From Talinum fruticosum (Eukaryota > Streptophyta > Magnoliopsida > Caryophyllales > Talinaceae): a stretch of DNA of 64,000 nt. Below the pieces are notes generated by a model. It ran no database searches, was not told the DNA's origin, and saw only the letters and a program-made list of their open reading frames with translations. Positions 23,627-35,130 of this stretch are shown in pieces. Each line of letters opens with the position of its first letter. The stretch's first letter is position 1. Both the position numbers and the translations under genes were made by a program. The DNA lies in assembly GCA_021018815.1 (NCBI GenBank), contig JAITYX010000144.1:248001-312000 (forward strand), written 5' to 3'.

Positions 23627-23902
23627 GAGGGGAGAATTTCAGATATGAGGATGCTTTTTACTATGATTCAACTAAAGAACCATGGTCAAAGTTACCTCTA
23701 TTATGACAGCTTCTTTTATTGAACCGTAGTTAAAAGTTTACTATTTGACTTATGACTACGATTCAATGAAAGAATCGTTGTCATAGGTGTAATAAAAGAC
23801 CTCTTAGTTACAAAAATACCATTGGTCTATTTTTCATAACAGTTTGTCCCTTTAACCATCGTAAATCGAACGTAATAAAAATTCATATATGTAGTAGTGC
23901 TT

Positions 23903-25790
23903 AGAGTGTTTTGAGTATGATATGGATTGATTGTGGAACATTTGGTGGTTTAGTTAATGGAGAATTGTTGTGAAATTCAATTCTTGAAATGTTCTCCACT
24001 TATGTAATTTCATTTGGGTTGGAAACTGGAAACTTGTCTAGTATTATAAATTTGTTTGTTTTTCTATTCACATAGAAAAAGATCAAAAACCGAAACAAAA
24101 AAATCAGGAAAAAAAACAGAGGAAGAAATAAAGTGTTTTGGCATTAGCTTGTGTAGATTTAAGGCGATTTCCAATGGGTTTTTCCGGGTTTGTTTTGAAT
24201 GTTTATGAGTGATTTGTATTATATATGTGAGATATTTGATGAGTTTAGCTCCAAGTTTGGCTTTTAGCTCCACCTTACCCAAACAATTTCCCACTCCTTA
24301 CTCAGCCCCTAGCCCCGTTACAACTCTTAAAAGACCTCTTGATTGTCATTTACATTTGCATACTCGTGGTGGAGAGTTGAGATTCTTAAGAAGCATATGG
24401 TAGATTTTTAGGGAATTTCGGTAAATAGATTTTTCTTTTTCATCTTGAGTTCGTTTATTTTCTTTTTGAGTCATTTAGTTTTTGTTTGAGTCTTGTACTT
24501 GCTTAGGGACAAGCAAGGAGTTAGCATGGAGGAGCTTGATAAGAGCAATTTTGACTTGAGTTTTAGGGAATTTTGGTAGTGGATTAGTAAATATTATGCT
24601 TAAAATGTTTGATTTATATCCCTATTTCCATATTACACTTGATGTTGTTATTTTTTATGCAAATTTGTAGATTTTAAGGCCAAAATGACCCAATTCCCTA
24701 AATTTTTGGTAAAAATAAGTTGACCATGGACCTCCCTATGGATCCCCAAACTGTGGTAGAAGAATCAAGGCGAGAGAAATTAGACAAAGGCCACTCCGGG
24801 CTGCCCGGAGTGGCTCCTTTTCTGCATTTTTTCATGGATGCTCGACGTTTGACGGTTTTGGGTTTTTGAGTGTTGATATATGACTATTTAACATGAAGAC
24901 CTGCAGCATCCATGGAGGAATCCATCCATATTTTCATCCCTTTATCATCCATATCAAATCAAAAACACATTTTGAAGAAGAAGATTGAAGCAAGTTGAGG
25001 GAATTTTAATTCGATATCGAGAGACTCAAGTGGAGTTCTTGAAGACTATCAACTAATTCTTTGTTCTTGTTGTTTGAGGTTTGATTACCATGTTTATTAT
25101 TTTTGTTAAGCTTTCAATAATGATGTGTGAGTAGATTTAGTTTATCTAGGGATTTATAATCCGAAACAATCTTGTTTGATTATACTTTCATGATTTGTGC
25201 TTGAATTCTTATTTTGAATCAATAGATGGTTTTGTTCTTTATGTTTATGAGTATTTTTAAGGCCTAGAATACTTATGATTTGAGATTAATCTATCATGTG
25301 CTGAAAAGCAAAATGGAATAATGCGATAACCAACTATTTTATCTAGTTTATGAAATTTGAGAAAAGATTAGTAAATTAGGGTATCACTTTGATAATTTGA
25401 AATCTTTAACTTTGATTAACTTCAAAGGCATACGAAATTTGTTCGTTAGGTTAATTAGAGCAATTCTATTAAGCATCGAAAGAGCGATAGAATTATTTGA
25501 TTATCGATCCTTGATTCAATTAAAAGAATGATTGCACAAATTAGGTTTTAATAATCATACTCAAAATTCTTTTGTCCATTGATTAAATTCTAGATTAGTT
25601 TTCTTGATTTTAATATTTACAATTAGATTATCAAACAACAAAATCAAATACCCGATTTGCTTAGCAATTGAGTAGAGGGCTAGTTCATTAAGTTGCTAGA
25701 TTGAGTCTTTGTGGGATCGACCTTGACTTGCTACAACTATACACCATACACTTGCAGCCTATCAAGGACTCGTAATTCAAATTCTAGATC
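23903..25790. mobile_element. Right-hand part of the split Athila-like gypsy element, probably including LTR
   Basis: AT-rich DNA resumes after the CACTA right end. Around 25690-25760 it has TTTGTGGGATCGACCTTGAC and ACTTGCTACAACTATAC, wording often found near the ends of Athila/Tat LTRs. A strong hairpin lies at 24792-24816. No coding frame survives; the 64- and 76-codon frames around 24064-24403 have no recognisable motif. Exact LTR limits cannot be set by eye. Confidence 0.45.
24792..24816. repeat. Palindrome with 11-bp arms
   Basis: GCCACTCCGGG is followed by a 3-base centre (CTG) and then CCCGGAGTGGC, a perfect 11-bp GC-rich inverted repeat in AT-rich Athila-like DNA. It could form a stable RNA or DNA hairpin. 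Confidence 0.85.
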
Positions 25791-27724
25791 TATCTCCTTT
25801 TTCCACCTCTTCCTCACCCTATAGTCCCCACTCAAGGCTATCGTCACGAAGGAAGGGGTCCTCGTTCTTCCTCCTCCACTCACACTACTCCACCCCCTCC
25901 CGATTTCAATTTTTTTTGTCTAACATCTCGGTATCTTTTTCTTCCCTCCTTAATTTAATTTGATGAAATGCATAGAGGGAGAGAAAGGATAATGTTTGGT
26001 CTAGGGGAGTTACAATTTTTTTATGTTTGTATTTATCTTCGAGTAACGAAATTTAATCTATTTCGAGCATCATTGATTTGGTTTATCCATATTTTCTTTC
26101 CGCTCCGATACTTGCTCATATCTTTACTCCGATAAATACTTTGATACTTGCATCAATTTGCTCTAACAACGAATTATGACTTAGTTTCACTAAGAGAATC
26201 TTTTAGTCATTCGTTTCGAGCCATGAAAACTTTAAAATATGAACTTCTAACTCGTTGATATAAGTGTTGAATGTCTTTTATCGAAAAGGGGAGATTGAAG
26301 ATTCGGTATAACTCTCTATCTCTCTATGATTTTGAATTCAAGTCATTCTCACTCTTTAGGAAGCACATCCTTAAGTTTTCAATACTGTCTCGACCTACTC
26401 GAAAGCAATTCTTGAGTAGAACACACAACACTCGGGTTTTTGACCCACTCGGATTTAACTCGGACAGTTGTGATGAGTAAATAATTTCACGTGCATATAT
26501 TATTCCGAGCATTGACTTTATGAGTTAGTTGAAAATGAATTACTGCGTTAATTCTTATTTTTAAGTCAGTTCTATTTACATAAATTATTTATCCGATCAA
26601 TTTGATGCATGGTGTCTATATAATTTTATTCTCTTGATCATCTGGTTGATAGACACAAGATGAAATTTGAACCTATTGAATATTAGACTCGAAATTCCAT
26701 TCTATCGGGTTAAGGATAATTAAGTGCTCAATTATTTTGAATTAATTATTATCCTTACCTAATCTTGGACCAAAATATTTTTATATTTTGAGTACAACTT
26801 TGATTTTCTTTTTCAAGTTGATTAAAGTATTTTAATCTAGTTTTGAAAAGCAAAAGCAAACGGCTTCTAACCGTTAAACACTAGTAGACAGAAAAGCACT
26901 CGTTTCAGGATAAGGCTCGGACACCATGTCAAGGTTGTTTGTTACCAAATTCGGTAAACTTCCACTTTGAGTCTAACAATTGTTTCCACCCTAGATCTCA
27001 GTCACAACTAGTGGGTTGGACCACCTTTTGAACCAAGGACCAAAGCACAACGTTCATATTTGCAACGGCTCCTTTTATGAGGGACTTAGACTACCTATTA
27101 CAATGGTTAGTGAAGATTCCCAGTCTAGAATCGGTCACAACGGCTACTCGCCTTGATGTGTATAAATAGAAGCCTTCCTATAAGACTTGAAAATTTCTAG
27201 AACTAAATGAAACATATTCTCTCTCAATCTTTTCTAGTTTTTCAACTCGTACTTGAGTTTCTACTTTCGAGTTGTAAAGAGAAAGTCTTGTAAACACTCT
27301 TACATATTTCATTCTCTCGAAAAGTCCCTTGACTGAGCCGTAACGATTAACTTAGCTCAGCTTGTCCCTATCTCGTAAAGGTTATCTCAGTTAAGAAGTA
27401 CTAGAACGGATAGGGAACTTCTATGTCTAGGAAAAAATTTGTATTGGATTGTCTAAAGGAGCAATTTTGTAAGAGTGAATCCTTGTATTTTCTAGATTCA
27501 AAATAGTGGATTTGACTTGATGTCTAGATTAACACTCGTTCGTGGTTTTATGCCTCAGGAGGGATTCCACGTAATTTCGAGTTTTACATTTCGAGTCCAA
27601 TCTAGACTCGTAATAGTTTCTAAGTCTTTTCTTTGCGGAAAACTTTTTATTTTCGCAAAATTTCCTTCACACCCTATTCACCCCTCCCTTTAGGGTGATT
27701 CAGACTCTCAAGAGAAAACTTTCA
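25791..27724 (+). mobile_element. 5'-truncated SIRE-like copia element: 3' internal end plus 3' LTR
   Basis: The LTR is 26296-27724, starting TGAAGATTCGGTATAAC and ending AGAAAACTTTCA. It is immediately preceded by the polypurine tract AAAAGGGGAGA (26284-26294). Upstream, 25800-26280 matches the region before the 3' LTR of the large element at 62200-62600, with similar TTTGTC, AATGCAT and AGGGGAG words. The LTR interior shares the CACCCTATTCACCCCT block. Gag-pol is missing, so this copy was truncated on its 5' side. Confidence 0.75.
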
Positions 27725-27816
27725 AAAATGAATGGCCTAGATCTAAATAGGACACATGTACGATTAATATTCTTTCCGTTAAGGTGATTATCATACCACG
27801 ACAATCATTATAAGCG

Positions 27817-27856
<40 letters not shown>

Positions 27857-27858
27857 AT
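27817..27858. repeat. Compound (GC)n(AC)n(TA)n microsatellite
   Basis: GCGCGCGCGC passes into an ACACAC run and then TATATA, just beyond the truncated copia LTR. The rest of 27725-28119 is AT-rich and shows nothing recognisable. Confidence 0.9.
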
Positions 27859-28119
27859 CGACAAAATGATTTTAAATAAGTTCATTTCAAGAAATTAGAA
27901 GTTTTATTCAACAATAATAAATTGAGTTTAGTTCATTCAACATATATAAGTTCAATCAAATGATGAATTCAATTCAAATAAGTTTAAAATTTAAGTTGGT
28001 AAAAAAACGTATTCTGCCTTTTCATTCCATTGACAACAATTGTTAGATAAATAAATATCATCTTTAAAATAAATATGAGGCTACAAGCACAAATAATATG
28101 TTGGTAAATAACTCGTTAG

Positions 28120-28178
28120 CTGTTAGGTATTTGTATTAGTTGTTAGTTATTTGTTAATTTAGCTGTTTGGATTAGTTA
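28120..28178 (+). repeat. Left inverted repeat of the caulimovirid-like block
   Basis: Begins CTGTTAGGTATTTGTATTAG and ends GTTTGGATTAGTTA. Its reverse complement matches 32775-32834 with about one substitution and one inserted base over 60 bp. Internally it repeats TTAGTTGTTAGTTATTTG-like words. Confidence 0.9.
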
Positions 28179-28248
28179 ATTATTGAAAAAGTGTTTGGTA
28201 AAATTAGTTGTTTGAGTAAAAGATGTTCGGTGAAATTTTATTTATACT

Positions 28249-28249
<1 letters not shown>

Positions 28250-28287
<38 letters not shown>
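28250..28287. repeat. (TA)n microsatellite at the start of viral-like sequence
   Basis: About 18 TA units lie between the left inverted repeat and the first residues that look viral. The downstream frame runs through it in phase, giving an artificial Tyr-Ile repeat. Several plant endogenous caulimovirids are known to sit at TA-rich repeats, so this may be the integration junction. Confidence 0.9.
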
Positions 28288-28291
<4 letters not shown>

Positions 28292-29174
28292 ACTTATAAT
28301 GATTCAAAAGTACAATTTAGAGAACTTTCAAGAAATTTCGCTATTACTTACAGAGTTTATTTCAAGCTATTATCTTCTCAACTTAATCCAAAGTGTTTGT
28401 TAAAACCTTCTCTAGATGAAACAATTTTATTAAAAATTGAGTCTGAAAATATTTCAACTTTTACTCCTAAATTATTAAAATGGAATGAAATAACTATTCC
28501 TCAAGAATTTATTATTCAAAATATTAAGCCTCCTAGAAATATTGCTCAAAAGAATATGCAACAAATAATTGAAGAACCCGACGGTAGAGTATTAATAAGA
28601 TTTAATTCTATTAGTGAAAGAACTCCTTCTTCAAGACTTTCAAAAAGAGATCTTCCTCGATCCTCTCTTTCTATGCCTTCAAGGTCTATTAATTATGATT
28701 ATTTAAAAGATAATCAAGAAGAGGATTCTTCTTCCTCAAAAATCTATTACAAATCACCTATAGCAGTAACCAATTGACGAAGATAATTCTTCAATAGGTT
28801 CTCCTACTCATTCGACTATGCAACCTCCTTCATATTCCTCTATTAATGTTATTTCAAAACCCTTCAAAATTAATAAAGAATATTTAAGAGAAGATTTTAA
28901 TTCAATTGAGAACAAAGATAAAAAAGAATCGTTTTTATCTCATTTCGATTTAAAAGCTCAAGCATTCATAAGGCAAGAATGGTATTCATTAATGGAAAGA
29001 ATTGAATGCAATATTCTATTCTTTACCCGGTGGACCATGTTTGCTTTAGAAAATAATCTACCAAATCCTCATGGTATTAAAGAAATTAATACTAATCAAA
29101 ATCTTAGCAAAAAATGGACTTTATCAAATGGAAATATATTTACATCAATAACTCCTCCTTTCAAGAGATTTTGA
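28288..29174 (+). pseudogene. Caulimovirid movement-protein C-terminal region and following linker
   Basis: The frame to 28777 has FRELSRNFAITYRVYFKLL and LNPKCLL, the end of the conserved core of caulimovirid movement proteins, which move virus through plasmodesmata. A WNEITIP strand and a Ser/Arg-rich tail follow. The N-terminal two thirds is missing, cut at the TA repeat. After a stop and shift, 28818-29174 continues with an aromatic segment (FIRQEWYSLMER) typical of the region after the movement domain. Non-functional as read. Confidence 0.7.
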
Positions 29175-29639
29175 TCCCTATAGATCAAGGTCATATTCCT
29201 GCTGCTCCATTTAAAATAGGAAGAAATGATCCAGATGATTCTCGAATAGCCTTAGAAGATATTAAAAAGGTTTATCATCAAAGTAATATACTAATCAAGT
29301 TTTACGTACGGTTTCTCAACAAGTTAATATGGTCTCTACTCAAATAGAAGCAATATCTAAAAAGAAGTTAATGACTTATTATCAAAAAAATTAGAAAGTC
29401 TAGATTTAAATAGAGATTCAACAAAACCAAGATTCCTAAATGATATTTCATCCCCTCTCATTAAATTCAATAAGAATAAAAATTTAGAAATTCTAGATAA
29501 CCCATTAATTAAAAAGATAGATGAAAAACTAAAACAAGCAAACTAGTTCAAGTAATACTCTTAATGTTTTAGACATCTCTCAAGAAGATCAAGAAGTGAC
29601 TAAGATTAATAAAATCTTCAATAAAAAAGAAATTCTTTA

Positions 29640-30760
29640 TTATTTTAGAAGCACTCCTCCAGCATCTTCAACTTGAATCAATAAAATCAGTAGTTATAGA
29701 AGCTTTTGACGGTGGTTCCATCTATGAATGGAATTTAGATGGAAAATCCGAACATGAAGCATTAATTATTCTTCATAGAATGATGATGGCATATGCTGCC
29801 TACACATCCAAAGGTGCTCCAGAAACTCAAGCTTTTGATTTACTAATCTCGAGTTTCACCGGATCAATAAAATCTTGGTGGGAAAATTACATGACAGACG
29901 AAGAATGTCCGAGTATAAAAATCATAAAGAAGTCTGTTTACACTTTAGTCCATACAATTGTTGTCAATCTTTTAGGCACTCCAAAAGATATGTTAAGTGG
30001 TCAAGAAATTTTATTGACAAATCTAAGATGTCCTATTCTAAAATATTACAATTGGTATAAAGATACATATTTTACATATCTATTAAAAAGACAAGATTGT
30101 CACCAACTTTATTGGAAGGAAAAATTCATTTCGGAATTACCAAATTTATTTTCTCAAAGGATATTCAATAAATTAAAAGAAGTCGCAGTGTCAAGACCCA
30201 ATTCCTTATGATCAAATTACATTCGGTCAATTATAAGGATTTATTAAAAAGAAGGTATTTCCTTATGTAATGAATTAAAACTATAAGGAAGATATTCAAC
30301 GTGATAAAGTCGCTACACGAAAAGAGTTAGAATCTTTTTGTGAAGCCTTTTGTCTTCCAAAAGTTGAAGCTCATTCTGTTCAAAAAGAAGAACAAATCAA
30401 ATTAATAAAAAGAAACAATTTAATCGCACTAATAATAATAAAAATAATAATAAAACAAATACGGCCCCAAAGAAAAATATTTCAAAAAAGAAAACTACTA
30501 ATAAAACTACTTGTTTCAAATGCAGCAAACACGGCCATTATGCAAAGAATTGCAAAATTAAAGAAAAATTAAATGAAATTTGTGGTAATAATCAAGAAAT
30601 TCAAGAAAAGATTATTTCTTTATTTGAGCTTAAACATACTCCAATTAATTCTGAAAACTCATCCTCTGATTTTGAAGACAATGGTTTTTATGAATTAGAA
30701 AGTAATTCAATTGATTATTCATCAAGAAATGAATAATCCGAATTTGTTACAAATGTATCA
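29640..30760 (+). pseudogene. Caulimovirid coat/gag-like region with CCHC zinc knuckle
   Basis: From about 29700 the translation has YEWNLDGKSEHEALIIL and then (29780-30211) a FTGSIKSWWENYMTDEE segment. This Trp-Trp motif is the signature of caulimovirid coat/gag proteins. A Lys-rich stretch leads to the knuckle CFKCSKHGHYAKNC (30512-30553, Cys-x2-Cys-x4-His-x4-Cys), which binds nucleic acid. Acidic, Ser-rich residues follow to about 30736. Frame breaks near 30210 and 30290 disable it. Confidence 0.7.
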
Positions 30761-31099
30761 ATATGATTAATACTACTAAAAATAAAAAGAATTTTTATTA
30801 GATTTAATTGAACAAATTCAAGATCCAGAATTAAGAAAGGAATATTTAGAAAAACTCAAAAGTATTTTAATAAAAGAAGATTTATTAAAAGTTACTCTTC
30901 CTAATTTTAATATTAATAAAATATTTGAGAAATATGATACTCCAAATATTTTAAAAGTAGTTAATATTCAAGACCTAAAAATGAAAGTCAATAATCTCAA
31001 AGAACAAATTAAAGAGATTAATCAAAATTTATGTTTCCTTCAAACTAAAGATTTATAATTAGAAACAAGAATATCATTAATTGAAAATAAATCAAGTTC

Positions 31100-31600
31100 T
31101 TCTAATAATCAACAATTTATTTCCACAATTAATCATATTAATTATCAAAAATGGTATATTTATATTACTCTAAAAATTAATGATGACTTTGAACTCAATA
31201 CTATTGCTCTACTCGGATAGTGGTGCAGATCAAAATTGTATTAAAGAAGGATTAATTCCATCTATATATTATAAAAAACTAAAGAACGTCTTCATAGTGC
31301 TAATGGAACGGCACTACAAATTAAATATAAATTATCAAATGCTTATATTTGTAATCAAGGTTATTGTTTCAAGAACACTTTTGTCCTTGTTAGAGACATA
31401 GGACAGGAAATCATTTTAGGTACCCTTTTTATTACTCAAATTTATCCGTTTCAAGTCGATCAATTTAGTGTTCATTCCAAAATCTTTGGTAAATGTATTT
31501 CTTTTAAGTTTATATCTTCAAAAATTTTAGAAGATTTATTTTTCAAAAGGCATTCTATATTTTCTCAAGTTAATGTTATTAACAAAGATTTCTTCCTTTC
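31100..31600 (+). pseudogene. Caulimovirid-type retropepsin (aspartic protease)
   Basis: The active-site motif DSGAD is read at about 31215-31229, followed by a flap-like stretch and a later IGQEIILG segment (about 31399-31422) near the C-terminal strand. Spacing fits a pararetroviral protease. A one-base frame break sits directly before the active site in a CTCG context, and another follows near 31300. The RT that normally follows in one polyprotein is not found. Confidence 0.65.
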
Positions 31601-31610
31601 AGCTCTCAAT

Positions 31611-32758
31611 ATGAATCCGGAAGAAAAGAAAGAAAGAACTATTCAAACTCCTCGGCATTATGCTATTAAGACAATTACTCTAACTCATACTCAACATTCT
31701 ATTCCTGTGTCAAATTCATACCAAGTCATAGACAATCAAGAATTTCCAGCTTTATCCTACGTTCAAGCTTCAACAAAATTTCAAAAACCCACTCAACTAA
31801 ATTCTTCTTTTGATTCTAAAGATTTTACAAAACCCCCTAAAGAACATATTATTTATTCAAAATTCGGACAACCTCAATCCCTGTCTCAGCTCAATGAGTT
31901 TGTCAAAACTATTTTCCTACCAGAATGCTATTTTATCAATGATAATCCACTCAAGAACAGAACTTTTTATGAATTCATTTTAGTCGATTCAAAATCTGCG
32001 AAATTCAACATGTTCCCGATCGTACTAATCCTAATCAAATTGCCTACTCAAAACCGAGAATTCTCAAAGTACTTACTCGGGAAAGATTTTCCTAGTAAAC
32101 ATTTAATCGAACCATTCTCCGAACCATTCAATTTACCAGGCTATAATTACATAGATTATGAAAAAGGCTTGGTATTATACATTTTTATACGGACCATTCA
32201 ATCATTCATGGTTTATTAATTTCGATACACGAACCGAATTTCAATTTCCCATTTGGTTCTACAAATGGTGGCTTACCATGGGATCTACTCAAGATATATG
32301 GCCGAAGAGGTTAAAAAACACTACAACAGACTATTTAAGTACTTCAATTATCAGTCCGGATCTTAAGGAAATATCATTCCATTAAAAGTATGGCTTTCCT
32401 TGGATTCTATGCTGGTCATTTTTAATTACTCAATATTACAAGCTCCCAACATCATATGCATTAGTCATAAAATTCAAAATTAAATGGTGGGACAAGTTCA
32501 ATATCCAAGTCGCCTTAGGAATTAAGCCACTCAACAAGCGCCTCCTACCCCACAAAAGCAAGAAAAAAATTCAAAAGGGAAAGAGAAAGTTCAAGATGAA
32601 GAAATTCAATTACTCAAGCAAGAGATCAAGCTGCTCAAGAAGCAAGCACCAGCGATTACTCCCGAAGACAAGTACAAATTCAACTAATTCTTCAGGATCT
32701 ATTCAATCGATTATGATCCTTTTGATGGGCCTTGCGCCCATGATCCATATAGTATCTA
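31611..32758 (+). pseudogene. Long unidentified C-terminal region of the caulimovirid-like block
   Basis: The frame 31611-32219 (202 codons) continues after a shift as 32158-32385. Features are a NEFVKTIFLPECYF stretch, a LLGKDFPSKHLIEPFSEPF segment, and an aromatic FPIWFYKWW motif (about 32248-32275). Further on are a Lys/Gln-rich probable coiled coil (about 32560-32650) and a final HDPYSI before the TAA near 32758. I have a general memory of FPxWFxxWW proteins beside plant caulimovirid-like ORFs but cannot assign a domain. It replaces the position where RT would lie. Confidence 0.5.
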
Positions 32759-32774
32759 ACCCTTAACAAATAAG

Positions 32775-32834
32775 TAACTAATCCAAACAGACTAAATTAA
32801 CAAATAACTAACAACTAATACAAATAGCTAACAG
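32775..32834 (-). repeat. Right inverted repeat of the caulimovirid-like block
   Basis: Begins TAACTAATCCAAACAG and ends ACAAATAGCTAACAG, an inverted copy of 28120-28178. It starts about 15 bp after the stop codon of the last frame. No clear target-site duplication is visible outside the pair. Confidence 0.9.
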
Positions 32835-34914
32835 TTCTTAAATGGCAAAACTAAAGTTATGCTTTGAAATTACAATTACTTAAAAATAAAATGGCTTTTC
32901 CCTTGGAGTGAAAGTTTTGTTTCACATGTTATTATGGCATTCCTAATAAATTTTAAGTCGATAAAACTCATTCATTATAAGTTTAATTGTTATATCCAAT
33001 AATACCGAAGCCTATGTGCAAAAAGAGAAAAATATCAAAGCCTAATGAATACTTAAAACCAAAAATAACTTAAGGAATTACTCGAAATTGTTTTAAAACC
33101 CATGTCATTTACTAATGCATTATATCTCCTCCTTTGTGAGACCCCTAAATTTCGTGTGCTTGCCCGGTAATGAATTAAGCTACCGAAAGTTAAGTGAAAA
33201 TTCGAAATTATTAAATTGAGTTGAATTAGAATTTTTCCGAGTCGAAACTAAAACCCAAGAACCGAAACCGATCATGGGTTAGCTTATTGGGCCTCTTGAA
33301 ATTGAAGTTGGGCCCAAATTGTCAAGCCCAAAGCAGAAAATCAAAAGAAAAAGAAAGGAAAATGAAAAAAAAAAGGATGGCTGGCATGGAGGAGGAGCTG
33401 TCAAAGATTAAGTAAAGAGAGAGAGGGGTCCAATTGAAAGAGAGCAAGTAAAGCCCATTATGTGTAATTAGGAAAGAGGAGAGAGAGTGGGATTGAGACA
33501 TCGAAGGAAAGAAGCGAAGCGTGGAAAGAAAGGAGGAACGGGAAAATAGAAATAGAGGAAGGCGAGGGGGAGCGAGAGGAAAGTGAGAGAGGGAGAAAGC
33601 GCGAGAGCCGGCGGTCCGTGGCCGCTCGAGCGGCGAGGACGCCGGCGCTGGTGAGTGAAGGGAGAGCGAGGGCTCGGGAGGCCGAGCAGAGCAAAAGAAG
33701 AAAGGGGAACAAAAGAACGCGAAGCGAGAGGAAAGCGAGAGGAGGACGAGAGCTAGCGCGGGACGGAGAGGAATAGGAGCACGGCGTCCCTCCGCGGCCG
33801 CGAGCGTGAAGAAGGGATTCGGCGAGACCGGACGGAACCGAGGCCAGGGGTTGAGAACCCGAAAACAACAGAGCAGAGGGAGACAGCGAGAGTTTGAGCG
33901 AAGGTAGAAGAAGTGGGCGCTGGGAAGAAGAAGGAAGGGGGAACCGAGAGGAAGAAAGGGAAAGAGGAAACAGAATTGAAACCCAATTCGAAACCTTCCA
34001 AAACTGAAATTCTTAGAACCTCTAAGAATTCAAGGTGAGTAATCTGAATTCATCCTCTAAAATAAAATGAATTAGGTGGCTTGAACTCGAAATTGATTCA
34101 TGAAATTAGAAACCCTAAGTTAATTGAAGAAGTTAGAAGCCTAAATTCACGAAACTAAGCAACTCATGAATCAAAGAGCATGTTGTGATTATGTGATATC
34201 TAGTTCTGAATTTGTGATGTTTAAGTATTATTGAACATGATTGTTGAGAATTGGATGAGATTAGCTTGAACAGAATTAGGGAGAAAAATCGGAAAGTTAA
34301 GTTCATGACTTATGTGCAGATTTTCAGTAATTATGCATGCTGTCCGAATTTCTGTGAATTCATGTGTAGCCCAAATTTCCTGAAAGTTTTACTGCAACTT
34401 TGTGGTAATTTATGGAGATTTCCTGTAAAATTTGGTATGCATTGGATAAGTAGATTGGGAGATATGCAATTTTAAGTGAAAATGTGCTGTTTTGGGCTAA
34501 ATCGGGACTAAGTGAGTAACTGAATTAAGAACTGAAATTTAAGAAGCTATGTGGCTAGATTAAAAGACATATATCGCGTAAGGAAAGTTATAGAACCATA
34601 AACCACTTATATGCGATAATACGCGATCATGAAAACGATGAGTTCATTGATGGAGATCCTAATTGACATGTTTATGTGATTATGTGTTTATCCCGAATTA
34701 CATCGATTATAAATGACATAAGCATGCGTATGTGAAATGAATTGATTATACTTGAGTTGGAACTTGCTTATGTGAATTGCTTGTTTTGAAGAAATTACGC
34801 ATGAACGTGTTGAGCATGAATTATATGAATTAAGTGTATGTTGTGTATAAGTAATAAGAAGATAAGAAACATAAAGAACTAAAGAAGGGAGAAAGGATTA
34901 TGTTATTGATCTAA

Positions 34915-35130
34915 GACCCCACGAATTAAAGAACCCTCTCGAAGCTATGGCCATAGAAGTGTCTGTCAACTCGAAGCCACGAATTATTTTGCTTCTACGA
35001 ATTATTGACGATATGCGTCCTTCAAGGAAGGGAGGCCGCCTCGAGGCCACGAATTATTTTCCCTCTAGGCCACGAATTATATGCCTCCAAGAACCGAGCC
35101 TACGAATTATTTTGGCTCCAAGAACTGGGT
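34915..35130 (+). repeat. CACGAATTATTTT-type repeats inside the gypsy LTR
   Basis: The phrase (G)CCACGAATTAT or TACGAATTAT recurs about six times, each followed by TTT-GC-CTC(C/T)-like words, with irregular 25-45 bp spacing. Probably decayed tandem repeats in the LTR U3. Confidence 0.7.

Larger units (their letters stand above)
20786..23899. mobile_element. Non-autonomous CACTA (En/Spm-type) element, 3.1 kb, with nested insert
   Basis: The right end reads ...ATATGTAGTAGTG, the reverse complement of CACTACTACATAT, the CACTA hallmark. The left end reads CATTATTACAGG at 20786, the same terminus with two C-to-T changes. Flanking triplets TTT (20783-20785) and CTT (23900-23902) fit the 3-bp target duplication of this superfamily with one transition. 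Both subterminal regions carry short inverted units built on ATGACGACGGTTCT-like words, expected transposase-binding sites. No TNPA or TNPD coding sequence is present. It sits inside Athila-like DNA and carries a GDP-fucose synthase fragment and a solo copia LTR. Confidence 0.75.
28120..32834 (+). mobile_element. Endogenous caulimovirid-like block bounded by inverted repeats, no RT
   Basis: Plus-strand frames read, in order, as the C-terminal part of a caulimovirid movement protein, a linker, a coat/gag-type region, a CCHC knuckle, a retropepsin, and a second long region ending at a TAA near 32758. Reverse transcriptase and RNase H are absent, although room for them is taken by the last region. 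The block is bounded by a 59-bp sequence (28120-28178) and its near-perfect inverted copy (32775-32834). All frames carry stops and shifts, so it is an ancient, non-functional genomic copy. It could be an integrated pararetrovirus inside a MITE, or a TIR element that carries virus-derived genes. Confidence 0.7.

Noticed and set aside
33458..34001. Two minus-strand frames of 136 and 82 codons
   Set aside because: They are antisense to a purine-rich part of a solo LTR, with biased Ser/Arg/Leu/Pro composition and no domain.
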